This document shows, one piece after another, positions 1 to 9,324 of a stretch of DNA of 16,789 nt (within the stretch, counting starts at the first letter, position 1; each line of letters begins with the position of its first letter). The translations under genes and the position numbers were made by a program. The DNA is taken from positions 1-16,789 of the forward strand of contig WTXD01000220.1 of NCBI GenBank assembly GCA_022496205.1, given 5' to 3'. Origin of the DNA: Gloeopeniophorella convolvens (taxonomy: Eukaryota; Basidiomycota; Agaricomycetes; Russulales). The notes beneath the pieces are model-generated. The model was not told the DNA's origin, ran no database searches, and worked only from the letters and a program-made list of their open reading frames with translations.

Positions 1-88
1 ATATTTCAAGGTGCTTAGTGGTTGTTTTGGATGCGCGCGTGAAGGCAACGAGACAGGTGACTCTATAGTGCCTCCGGTGACCCCGATG

Positions 89-314
89 AGTAAGGTAGCG
101 GTCATCAGGATCCCGCACCCCCTAGGGTTTGCATCTTGGCTCGATATCTTGACTTTTTCGATAAAACATTGGCTCTGAGCTGTGTATAATGATGTCCTCT
201 TCATCCCACAGCCTTCAGAATTCGTCTTGAAAGGGAGTATTTTGTGCAGAGACGTGTTTAGGGTTTGTTTTGATTATGTAAACCGTGCTGGTTTCTGATG
301 ACCGCTACCTTACT
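89..314. mobile_element. Candidate small inverted-repeat element (MITE-like)
   Basis: A perfect 19-bp inverted repeat bounds this 226-bp stretch: 89-107 reads agtaaggtagcggtcatca and 296-314 is its exact reverse complement. The 188-bp interior has no coding potential I can see. The immediate flanks are cgatg (84-88) and tgatg (315-319), which match at 4 of 5 positions and could be a worn target-site duplication. The right repeat supplies the stop codon (310-312, minus strand) that ends the neighbouring monooxygenase relic, so the element appears to have landed in or next to that gene. Size and terminal repeats fit a non-autonomous DNA transposon. With no second copy in the window the assignment is an inference, and a chance or hairpin-forming repeat remains possible. 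Confidence 0.45.
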
Positions 315-1797
315 TGATGAGCGCTGAGCGTGGGCGCTTGAGCCAGCGCCAGAGGATAAGTGCGTCTCTGGCATGCGCCTGCAACACATGGTTTGACGGG
401 TGACCTAGGGTACAAGCTGAACAAGCTGACCGCATCTCCGATAATTGCAACGGGGCCATCTGCAGCATGTGGCAGGTCTTCAATAATATGAATAGCCCAC
501 GCAGATGCCGTCTCCAGGCACTATCGTGGACAGAACAAATCAGTTCAAGTACGGGCACAAGAGCATGGAAACGTACATCGAACAAGGCCTGAATGTCGGA
601 CACCCACCTTGCGAAACGCGCGCGCACCTCGTCCACGGAGACATCCTCGACCCATTTGCCTTCGAAAGTAATGCCCTCAGCGCCAGGAACAGAGTAAAAT
701 GCGATAAAGTTGAACAGTGTTGGGCTGATGGGATACGCTACGACTTGCTGTGTAGGTGGATTCAATACGTGTGAACAAAGTGACCCTTGCTGGGGTGACG
801 ATCACGATCTGGGAGCGCACCTTGCCGTTCCCACAGTATTATGATGGCACAAACACATCGCATCAGCGATCGAGCAGGAGTGAGGGGACATAGTGTGCCT
901 ACATACCTTGAAGTTATTTGTGCACGCCGTGTGGTCCTTTTGCAGCGCGGCCACAGCTAGCTTGGCCATGCTCACAAAGCTCCGGCACGCAACGGTACCA
1001 GTCCACTGCTTGGGCGTAGCTGCAGAGCGCGCAACGCTCCTCTCGCGCACAGGGCGACTGGTCTCGGCGTACATGCCCGCGCGTACGGGGGAGCGTATGC
1101 CGTCCGCGCCAATGAGCACATCTGCTTGCGCAGTCGAGGCGTCCGCAAATGCAAGGACGAGCGGCGCGCCAGGGTCCGACGGCGCGGTGTACGATACGAG
1201 TTTGGCGGACGGGTGGAAGGTAGTGCAGGCTCTTCTCGTTCTCGCTCTTGAGCGCGTCGAGGAGCGTATTGCGGTGCATCGCGAGCGGACCACCATCTGT
1301 GCGGGGTTGCGGTCACTCGGCGGCTCCCATCAGTGTAGGAACGCGCACGTGCCTGGAAGCGTATGCGTGTATCTGCGTACCCGCCATGGGATCCTCCCCT
1401 AGGTGGAACAAAGCTCCTGGCCAGCAACTTGGCGCGATCGTCAGCATACGTGCGCAGGCAGCACCGGAAGGGGCACCGTGGCAGCGCACCTTCCGACGGC
1501 GGCTTGGCCGTGGCGGGGGCGTCCGTGGGCCCCATCTCGTTTACTGAGAACCCATCGCGTGCGTTGCCACCGACAGTGCCGACCGCGGGGGCCGAGTCGT
1601 ACAGATCGACCGCAATCAGGTGCGCGGGGTCGGCGTAGCGCGCGATCGCTGCGGCGAGTGCGACTCCTGCGGGGCCCGCGCCGCTGCAATGGCCAACGAC
1701 TCCCCGTCAGCGTCGCGCCCAGCGCAAAGCAAGAGTAATTAAGGGCACTTGCCAGATGGCGACCCTGAAGCGGGGCGCGGGCAGCTGGAGCGGCCAT
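310..1797 (-). pseudogene. Salicylate-hydroxylase-like FAD-dependent monooxygenase, decayed
   Basis: Family role: flavoprotein hydroxylases that use NAD(P)H and O2 on aromatic substrates. In order on the minus strand I read an N-terminal dinucleotide-binding loop (SGAGPAGVALAAAIARY, about 1640-1690), the block GGPLAMHRNTLLDAL (about 1255-1295), KLVSYT followed by the family signature DVLIGADGIRSPVR (about 1085-1215), QVVAYPI...FNFIAF (exon 577-747), WAIHIIEDLP...GPVAIIGDA (exon 431-520) and AHARDALIL (exon 310-378). Well-formed introns lie at 1297-1348, 521-576 and 379-430. There is damage. The reading frame changes near 1220 (one base gained or two lost) and probably again around the first intron. 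The PHQGxGxGQ-type flavin motif that should follow GDAAHA is absent. The C-terminal 60 or so residues are replaced by a stop inside the inverted-repeat element. Start at 1797 (MAAPAARAPLQ) is a guess. Probably non-functional. Confidence 0.75.
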
Positions 1798-3389
1798 AAC
1801 TGGTGTTCCTTGTGTTCGTATCGGTTCGCTTTCCTCCAACTTCAAACACGGCCCTGGTTCCTGCCGGGCGAGTTCAAGCGTTGAGCAATCATAAGCGATG
1901 GTGACACTGTATATATCAGCGCAGCCGGCGGTCGACGGCGATTCAACATCGAAGAGTCATTCTTCAAGTTATACCACGCGCAGAACTCTGATGTTATGTG
2001 ATTCATTGGGACACGACTGACTAACCTCAGAAAGCTGATGAGAGTTTCTGACAGCGCAGGCGGCCATGGCGACCCAAGGAGCACGTTCGGGGCACCGGCG
2101 GGCAGGACCGCTCAAGAGCCTGCCTCGGAGCTACGATCAGCCTGAATGGACCTAATTTACCAGCGGTAGTCAGGTGCCGCCAGGTGTCGCCATATCACCA
2201 GCGATCAGCAGTCGCTTCGCTTCAACTACCACATGGAGGTCCATGGCCATTGGCCACATGGCATGGAGAGTTGGTCGTTCAAGCGTTCGACTATCGGGTC
2301 CAGTATACAGGCAGAGTGTGAGGCGCTGTCGAGCGTCAGGCATCGGGCGTGAAATCACAGCCCACTACCGTGGATCCTCGAGCCCAATGAGCCTGAGACG
2401 GTGCAGCCAAGAAGCAGAGAGCAAATTTTGAGCAGACGTAAGCAACAAAGCGGCCAAGTTAACCGGCGCTAGGTGCGTTTGGCACCCGCTTATTAGTAGC
2501 TGCTCACGTCACGTCGCCAATCAGTCCTTCCTTCGCCGGGGCCGAGGCCCCTGAACTACACCCGCTGTTTCCCTGTCAAAATAAAATGGATTTACAATAT
2601 CTGTAGAGGCATGCAGGCGCATAAAGCATATACTCGGCAATTCGAACCGAATCCAAGAAGAGGTATCCTGAGCCCACCAGGCGGCCGTACGTGACACATG
2701 TATCGCATGAGCAGCACACCCCACGACAGACATTAAGTATGCGGCTGCAAGTGACGCTATCATGAACAGCGGGACATACGTAGGTACGACGTACTCGGAG
2801 CGCACTACATAACGCGCGTGACGTGTAACAAGGGCGCCGTGCGGCACACACTTGCATCCGCTTACAAGCGAGAAGCGCAAGCGCTCGCACGGCGAACAAC
2901 CGTAGAGGGCGGCGCCAGTTGCCCCACGACCAGAGGGAGGGATGGAGGGAATAGGGAATCATAAGCGCAAATATCACAGGAAGGAAGATCAAAATCGTAC
3001 TACGGCGAACATGAAGGGTAAGGCGCAACGGGCATAACAAGAATAGGGTAAAAGATGACGGAAGGGGGCGTCGTTGGCGAGAAGAATAAGGGTAATAATA
3101 CGCGCGTCGCGCGGGTGTAGCGGGTGGAAAGTGTACGAGGGGAATAAGAACGCGTAAGAGGCAAGGTTGGCGTAGATATTGCATACAGATGAGAGGAACA
3201 GGATGGAAGAGAGGGCAAGGGAACGAGTGTTGGAGATGCAGATCGGAATCGATATGTACAGAACTTGAACGTGGGGACGTCGCGACGTTTCGGTGTTCGT
3301 GTCTAGAGCCCTGGCCGGACAGCGGCAGCTGCCAAGGTGACCGCAACACACGCTGCGAAGCGCGGTACGATGCAGCTAGCGGAGTCCGT
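1798..3389. other. Intergenic region and G-alpha 3' flank; no recognisable gene
   Basis: Open frames exist (minus 2170-2358, minus 2521-2880) but none resembles a family I know. The latter has one hydrophobic run (VPLFMIASLAAAYLMSVVG) that could be a membrane helix or chance. The part from about 2930 to 3250 is strongly purine-rich on the plus strand, hence pyrimidine-rich in the sense of the G-alpha gene, and probably belongs to its 3' untranslated or flanking region. Confidence 0.4.
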
Positions 3390-4760
3390 TCACAGAAGAC
3401 CGCATTCCCGCAAGTGTATTTGCAGAAGGATGTCCGAGATCGCGTTGAGCACAACTGGTGGATACCATCAGGGATGCCCGAACATGCCGAGGGGTGGATG
3501 AACGTACATCGAATCTGGTTGGTATCTGTTGCACAAGTGTAGTGCGCGTAGATCTGCTTCGTTGCCGCACTCTGGTTGAGACTGACAAAGCGCTGCAGCA
3601 AATACTCGCACGCCGAATTGTAATCCGTGCCGCCAGTGAAGTCGGGGAAATAGTCACCCAACGGTGACCGTGGCAGCTTCTCGGCGAAAAGGTCGATCTT
3701 GTTCAGGAACAGAATCTAATGTGGAGTTACACCATCAGGACCCTCTGGCGATAATGGGAAAGTACATACGATCGACGTCTTGACGAACCACCGCGAGTTG
3801 CATATCGAATCAAAGAGGGTGAGCGCCTCTTGCATACGATTCTGAAAAGACGAGGTGAACCACGAGGTCAAATATGTGGCCAATATGCAAGACATACCAC
3901 ACTTTCGTCCTCGTACAGCATCTGGTCATATTCGCTGAGAGATACCAAGAAGACGAGCGCAGTGACGTTCTCGAAGCAGTGGATCCACTTCTTACGCTCG
4001 CTTCGCTGGCCACCGACGTCGAAAAGCTTGTACGTAAGCTCGCCAATCTTGAATGCTGTCTCTGTGATACCCGTCGTCTTGACACGGCTACGAAGAATGT
4101 CTTGGTCTGACGGCATGTAGCGGGGATCGGCCATGCGGTCAATTGCGCCAAAGTAGTAAACAGCCGAGTCGTTGAGCTGGAACTCGCGGGAGCGGTTCAC
4201 GGCCTCACGGACACCCTGGTCGCGCCAGAGGCCGCGGACGGCATCCGCGACGTCGGATGGAAGCACGTCCGACTCTATTTGTGGGGGGAGGGAGAGGACG
4301 ACCGCGCGGCGGGCGTCATTCTGAGGGACAGCGAGATATCAAGCTGGGGCATCGCCTCCAGGATGGCACGCATGGACTGGATGGTGTTCGAGAAGATGAT
4401 CTCCTTGTACGATTCACGCTCCTGGTCAGTGTAGCCGCCATGATGGATGAGCTTCATCTGCTTGAGCACGGTAGACTACGACAGTAGAGCAATGTTTGTC
4501 AACAATTTGGCATGACACGCAGTGAGACAACCTCTTACCTTGCCGGACTCGCCAGCACCAAGCAGCAACATCTTGATCTCGTTCTTCGCCATGACCTTAT
4601 CCCGCCTGAGCTGATTCTCGATCTCCTCATTGCCTGGAGGGGAGGGAAGAAAATACGGGAGAGGCGGGGTGGAAGGTCAGGCGGGGGGAAAGACGGGAGA
4701 GGCAGATCACGCACGGGCTTTTGCCTCTTCGTCCACGGCTGAAGACTGAACACAACCCAT
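3390..4760 (-). CDS. Heterotrimeric G-protein alpha subunit
   Basis: GTP-binding alpha subunit that couples seven-helix receptors to cAMP or pheromone signalling at the plasma membrane. Six exons: 4715-4760, 4540/4539-4633, 3898-4475, 3770-3841, 3508-3715, 3390-3454. Introns are 53-81 bp with GT-AG ends, and phases match at each junction. The protein would be about 354 residues, the usual family length. It starts MGC, giving Gly2 for myristoylation and Cys3 for palmitoylation. All nucleotide motifs are present: P-loop GAGESGKST (split by intron 2), switch [12 protein letters not shown] with the catalytic Arg, [12 protein letters not shown] with the catalytic Gln, NKID and TCATDT. It ends ECGLL, with the Cys four residues from the C-terminus that in Gi/o-type subunits is ADP-ribosylated by pertussis toxin. 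One frameshift interrupts it: at 4324-4330 a CCCC run seems to be one C short between DISLS and QNDARRAV. Everything else is intact, so I treat this as a live gene with a sequence error. Confidence 0.95.
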
Positions 4761-5224
4761 TTTCTGGAATAAAAAATGCGAACAAGAGTAGAAGAAAAGA
4801 GAGCGGACTGGTGAGGAGAGGAGGAAGGATGGAGTGGAAGGCGGGAGACAAGGGATGAGGACGGTTGCGAGGAAGCGGCAAAACAAAAATGGGCGGAATC
4901 CGACTCCATCGCCTCACACACACACAAATACACCACAACACTCCCATCACCTCTCCGTCTCCTCCATCATCCGTCCCAGCGACGCTCTCCGTTTCACACC
5001 CCATCCTTCATTCTACTGTCCGGCGGCGGTGCTCGCAACCATCCTGCGCCCCCCGCGCGCCCTCGCGCCTTTTTATTTCGGGCACACCGCGTCCAACGGC
5101 GCGGATGAATCAGCCCCCGCTCGGAAACCGCGGCCCGCAAGTCAATGTGTCAAGTTGCAACACTCATTCTATCTCTCATCCGACTCGGATGCCCAACCTG
5201 CTGCCATTGACCACTACCTAGTAC
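4761..5224 (-). promoter_or_regulatory. 5' leader and promoter region of the G-alpha gene
   Basis: No coding frame here is convincing. Immediately upstream of the G-alpha ATG (reading minus) is a pyrimidine-rich tract, a common feature of fungal leaders. Further up lies a short (CA)6 microsatellite at 4915-4926 on the plus strand within a C/A/T-rich stretch. A leader intron ending in ATTCCAG just before the ATG is possible but I found no clear donor for it. Confidence 0.4.
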
Positions 5225-5668
5225 CTACACGCGCGCCCACCCGGTACTGCCCTGCCCATCGCCCGACGCGTCTGGGTGGCCCCGCCATGTTCGGTGGCAC
5301 CGTGCTGAGCACTGCGCTGCCACTGTCATCACGCCCGGATATCTCCTTGATTCATACCGCTGATGGCTCCACACCCGTGTAGGGCGGAGTGCGGGCGAGC
5401 CTCCCCTCGGCGGCGCACCGCTCTGGACCCGCTGCTGATGGTCCTTGGCCAGCGCTTCAGCGGGCATATGCGAAATCATCACGGTCCGCCCGCCCGACTG
5501 TGCCATATACCCTTCTCTGCGGGTGCCTATCAGCGGCCAAGCACATACCTGCGCTGCTATGAGAGCGCCGTGCTCCAATGCGGTATGGATCAATGGCACT
5601 GGCTTGCACGTCCGTGTGCTCGTGATAGTCAGCGTGAGAAGCGGCCACCTGCTGTCGTCTGTGGGCAT
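5225..5668 (-). CDS. Unrecognised open frame, doubtful
   Basis: A 147-codon open frame with fairly ordinary composition, including PLIHTALEHGALIAAQ and GRTVMISHMPAEALAKDH, that I cannot place in any family. A possible donor GTATGTGC follows IAAQ (about 5549), but the nearest acceptor would give an intron of only about 32 bp, which is too short. An equally long plus-strand frame overlaps it (5445-5849), so the openness may only reflect GC-rich composition. It could be an exon of an accessory or decayed gene. No product is proposed. Confidence 0.2.
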   Translation of the reverse strand: MPTDDSRWPLLTLTITSTRTCKPVPLIHTALEHGALIAAQVCAWPLIGTRREGYMAQSGGRTVMISHMPAEALAKDHQQRVQSGAPPRGGSPALRPTRVWSHQRYESRRYPGVMTVAAQCSARCHRTWRGHPDASGDGQGSTGWARV

Positions 5669-5849
5669 AGTGCGGTGCGTCTGTCTGGGTTTGAAAGCGC
5701 GCGCAGGGTCGAAGAGCTACTATTGGCGGCAATGTGGTAAGAACAGACGCTCATGGACGCCCCTTCAACAGCTGTGGGCAAGCCTTTTACGCGGGGGCGT
5801 TGATGCGCGCCCATTTAAGGCATCGCGCGGATCCAAAGGCAGTAGCTAG

Positions 5850-6589
5850 CGCACTGGAGCGATGTCCTGTGTGATCTTTGCTACATGTGGTTGGGAGGGA
5901 ATCGTGTGGCCTGGGTACTTAGTAAAGAAGAATAGAAGATGATTAGCATTCCCTCGAAGGAGCAGCCGCTACCTATATGCCGGCACCAGCCGGACACCGC
6001 ACTCGTCTTCTTGAGCTCGTAACGCCAACAAGCATACCTTTTTGACATCTATCACCTGGGACGTGCAGGTCTTTCTAATCGATGTCCTGCCAGCCGTAGT
6101 AGGCCCGCCGCCCCGCGTAAGACCATCGACGAACGGCTCAGCGGGAATACCCGACGATGCCGGACGACGTAGGTATACAGGTTAGCAGTCTCCAGCTACC
6201 TAGCCTCCACCTCCGACCGTATCAATATTGTAGATCTCTCCCATGTCTGCGCACCCCCACTCCTCGATCTTGCCCCGCAGCGCCGAGTCCCCGCCTCGGC
6301 TCGGTGTGCACAATTTGATCTGCTTCCGTCGAGCCTCGCCACACGAGGCTAGACCCGTAGCGCAAGCCGCCGGCTCAGCAGCGGCCCAGCGATGCAGATC
6401 GGCGACGTCGCACATCACGTCATTGCGGCATCGCGCGGGGACGACACGATCGTGACAGAAGTCGACAAGCCGTCGCGCGGCAGATCGCGGCCCAATTCAG
6501 CACGCCAATCCTCCGCGCGACCCCACGATTGTTGTACGCGATGCAATCAGCTACAACCTACATACCGTACGTCCGGAATATATATGCCG
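5850..6589. other. Region without a recognisable gene
   Basis: Only short frames with no recognisable motif are present. The plus strand from about 6240 may include decayed upstream sequence of the kinase-like relic that follows, but I could not align any of it to the expected N-terminal lobe. Confidence 0.35.
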
Positions 6590-6850
6590 TCGTGCCGTTG
6601 CGCCATCGTTTCCAGCATCCAACTCGAGGCTGACGATTATGTGAGCGATCCTGTATCTGTTGGTGTGTGCAGAGTAGCGGAAAAGGTCGCGCGGGCTCTG
6701 CACGACCACTACATCGTATTTGGAGACCTGCGTCAACCCCACATCCTAGTTGCCAGCAGAGAAGAGGGTAAGGGAGGCGAGAGGGTAATTGACTTTGTGC
6801 GGACGGCGGAAGAAGGAGCACGAGTCGTACACGCTAGAACGCCCTCGAGA
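6590..6850 (+). pseudogene. Relic of a basidiomycete kinase-like gene
   Basis: In a plus-strand frame open from 6392 to 7036 the segment EKVARALHDHYIVFGDLRQPHILV, followed about 10 residues later by ERVIDF, matches the pattern of the catalytic loop and the DF-containing metal loop in the degenerate protein-kinase-like genes that are abundant in Agaricomycetes (L..LH...IVFGDLR.PNI followed by IDFDWAG). VFGDLR is encoded at 6716-6733. The usual Asn after GDLR.P is His here, and the expected residues after IDF (DWAGKAGE) are not recognisable. No ATP-binding lobe is visible upstream. I take it for a decayed fragment, though a diverged or frameshifted active gene cannot be excluded. Confidence 0.45.
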
Positions 6851-7040
6851 CGACAGTTACTTGAGTACGCTCGCTGGATCATCTGCATGAGCAGAGTACT
6901 GATTGGCTCTAGAGTTTGTAGTACGGGACGTCAGCGGGGAACATCATTCAGCAAATCGGACAGGTGGCGCGCAATTTGGGCGTCCGGCGACCTTCGATGG
7001 TGCACGTCAGTTGCTCGTGTAAGTTGTAGTATATAGCGGG

Positions 7041-7511
7041 TCAATTAGAATATTTTGGATGCGGCGTATATATATGTATATAAACCACCCTCACTAGGAA
7101 GGCGCGTATTGTGTTGAATGGCAGGGCTGGTCCGTAATAATGACATGACCCAAAGTTCGCTGGTAGCTCCGTGAGCAGGCGGCTGAATTCAGGTGTGCTC
7201 ACCAAAAGGACGACCTCTGCAGCATACCGTGCTTCACATCCCGTGGATGCCTCGAACCGGTTGACGTGCACTGCAGTCTGCAGTGGCACCGACAAAGTGA
7301 CGATGGTCCCTTTGATAATGGCGTGATAAGTCACGAAGCCGTGAGAACCATGCACGGAGACAAGACCGTACTTACTTAGAGACTGGCGCCTGTGCATCAG
7401 CCCGAGATCAACGAAGATGGCTTGGTTGAGCTCGTACTGGTTCCAGAAACGAGGCGCGCCTCGTATCATCGCTGGAGCAGAATTGCAACGCAAGACTGAG
7501 GATGTGAACAC
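7041..7511 (-). CDS. Hypothetical protein, possible two-exon frame
   Basis: A 156-codon minus-strand frame I do not recognise. Its first part includes RFWNQYELNQAIFVDLGLMHRRQSL. A near-perfect fungal donor (GTAAGTACGG) follows at about 7375, and an acceptor ending CTGCAG at about 7270 would remove an intron of roughly 100 bp. The downstream part includes EVVLLVSTPEFSRLLTELP. The frame stays open through the putative intron. There are no signal peptide, membrane segment or motifs to suggest a role. It ends in AT-rich sequence near 7065-7085. It may be a small lineage-specific gene or chance. Confidence 0.25.
   Translation of the reverse strand: MFTSSVLRCNSAPAMIRGAPRFWNQYELNQAIFVDLGLMHRRQSLSKYGLVSVHGSHGFVTYHAIIKGTIVTLSVPLQTAVHVNRFEASTGCEARYAAEVVLLVSTPEFSRLLTELPANFGSCHYYGPALPFNTIRAFLVRVVYIHIYTPHPKYSN
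7266..7289. repeat. Short near-perfect palindrome
   Basis: The sequence gtgcactgcag t ctgcagt g gcac can pair as an 11-bp stem with one bulged base. It lies at or near the proposed acceptor in the hypothetical minus-strand gene. No function is apparent. Confidence 0.4.
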
Positions 7512-7781
7512 ATGAAGGCGCCAACAAAGACCCGGCTCGCGTTCGACACGTCCACATGCACACAGGTGAGGGAGCCAGCTATCGCTTCGAAACTGAAACG
7601 CGGGAGGAGAAACCGAACTAGGATTCAGTGGAGCTTCTTCAGGCTAATCATACAAGGCAAAGCATAAAGCATTCATTCTGCAGGAAACGTACGTCTAAGG
7701 TGGAGTCAACCACTGCAGGCGCCAGCACTGCTCGCCCCCAGCGCCATGCTCCCCAACTTCCAGAGGGGGCTGTGCGGTAGC

Positions 7782-8449
7782 TCACAGGTTCGCCACGGCC
7801 TCCGGCAGATCGGCAACGCGACCAACGATGTTGTACCGCTTTCTGTAACGCGAGGAAGCAACCTTCAGCATAAAATCGAGAAGAGGGTGATAGGGGCGAC
7901 GCACGTGAAAAAGGAGTGCCACTCATCGAGCGTCTTGCGGTCCTTCTCCTCGAGCATACTGTAGTCTGGCACAGCATCCTCGGGCTTGAGACTCGAGAGC
8001 CCGAGGGCGCGTGATGCGTCCTTGCCTGCGAACAACGAGTACGATCCGCCAGGGCCATACGTTTCGCGCTTGTGGGAAACATCGAACACGGTGCCTGCGC
8101 AGTCCGAACCCCAGTAAGCAACGAGGAATAGAAGTGAAAGCAGTTTGCGGCGCACCCTTTATGGCAACATAGATTGGCTTGTTCGCGTCGCTGCCATCAA
8201 ATGCGCGCAGCTGCCCTGTGTGAACGGGTCGTCCTTAGGCGGGGCGAGGTCTTTGCGTGCGGGCTGCATGATAGGTTTGTCGTTACTAGCACTAGCACTG
8301 CTGTTGTCTGGCTGAGTCGGAGGGATGGGAGTGTCCTCTGAGTCGGCAACGTAGCGCTGGAAGAGGACGGCGAGGGGAAAACCAAGGACGAGTCCGTAGA
8401 GCGCGACGTCACCGAAGGAGACCATTGTGTGCGTCCAATCGACGGCCAT
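7782..8449 (-). CDS. DAP1: Dap1/MAPR-type cytochrome-b5-like haem protein
   Basis: Membrane-associated progesterone receptor family: small ER-anchored haem proteins that support cytochrome P450s, notably sterol 14-demethylase, in fungi. Exons are 8156-8449, 7905-8094 and 7782-7842, with 61- and 62-bp introns. The product would be about 181 residues. MAVDW at 8449 is followed by one membrane helix (about residues 15-30, VALYGLVLGFPLAVLF), a Ser/Pro-rich linker, and then the b5-like fold: DDPFT, LRAFDGSDANKPIYVAIKG, TVFDVS, YGPGGSYSLFAGKDASRAL with the conserved Tyr that ligates haem in this family, LKPEDAVPDY and HSFFTKRYNIVGRV. One base is missing near 8217-8222 (GGCAG where GG-CAG must be split by one more base between TQG and QLRAFDG). 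Otherwise it is fully conserved, so probably functional. Shorter starts such as Met9 are possible. Confidence 0.92.
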
Positions 8450-9324
8450 CGCCGGTCCGCAGTGCGCTCGAGCCTCGTCCATCCGTGTTTGGCCGCTCCT
8501 GCCTTTTGCGGTATGCATCGCCCCGCTCAGCTGCTGAGCGCTGAGCCTGCTCTGCGGCCGCAACGAGCTCGAGTAGCTCTGCGGCTCAGCCGAGGGCGGG
8601 CCTCCGTGCACCCTTCCGCAGACTGATACATATTGCGTCTAATTTGCGGCGCAGTCTCTCTGACCACCAGGGCAGCGGCTCGGAGAATCAGGACACACGG
8701 ATGCCAGGATGGAGCCAAAAACTTCACAATTCTTAATAACGCACTCGCAGCCGCACTTGCTCCTGCGTGTCTTCGCAGCACCGGTGGTGCCTGCACCAGG
8801 GCCGTCGCACGTCGAGAACGCGCACAACTTGTCATTGCGCTCACAAAGCTCGACACCGCTTGCACACTGCGCTGACTTGCGCTGACTGACTGCAAGCGCG
8901 GTGCTTAGCAAGCTGCCACGTGCGGGCGCCAGTGAGGGTGGAGTTGGGTGTCCGAGGCACCCGGCGCGCAAGGCGGCTCAGACGCCATTATGTGCCCTAC
9001 TCCGTTGTATATGCGCCCGTGCAGTATGGTCCGTGTACGCGTGCTCAGCCCGCTGTAAAAAAGATCCGTGGCGCACCAGGCACGCACGCGGTTGATGAGA
9101 TACATAGCTATGCGTGAGAGAAGACAGGAGGAGCTCTGAGCAAGAAGTATGGAGTTATGCCTGCAAGGGGCCGGAACATGTGCATGAGTATGTGGGTGGT
9201 GCACGTATGTGTTAATGCGAGAAGCACAGCGGGCGTGGTACGGTGCCGGAACCGATGCGGCGAGATGTAACAAGAGTAGTGTGCGTCCAGGCGCGAACGG
9301 CGACTCAAGCGCACCCAGGCGCAC
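8450..9324. other. Spacer between Dap1 and SEC2 genes
   Basis: Both neighbours are transcribed on the minus strand, so this holds the SEC2 3' flank and the DAP1 promoter. The minus frame 8905-9324 is open for 139 codons but its composition (His/Pro/Arg/Cys-rich) does not look like protein, and no motif is seen. A short tandem of actagc lies just outside, within the Dap1 linker near 8285-8300. Confidence 0.45.

Noticed and set aside
411..430. Tandem 9-bp repeat (aagctgaac/aagctgacc)
   Set aside because: Only two imperfect units inside an intron of the relic; too short to mean anything.
893..1402. Plus-strand frame of 169 codons
   Set aside because: Antisense to the monooxygenase relic, whose minus-strand family motifs are clear.
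2576..3661. 361-codon minus-strand open frame
   Set aside because: Its first part is G-alpha exon 5; the rest runs through the last intron, out of frame over the last exon, and into the 3' flank. The spliced reading ending ECGLL is the real one.
4627..5004. Pro/Ser/Leu-rich minus-strand frames near the G-alpha start
   Set aside because: These are translations of the pyrimidine-rich leader and first intron. The true start is the MGC codon at 4760.
8956..9096. Possible tRNA or small RNA in the GC-rich spacer
   Set aside because: No cloverleaf, A box or B box arrangement could be found.
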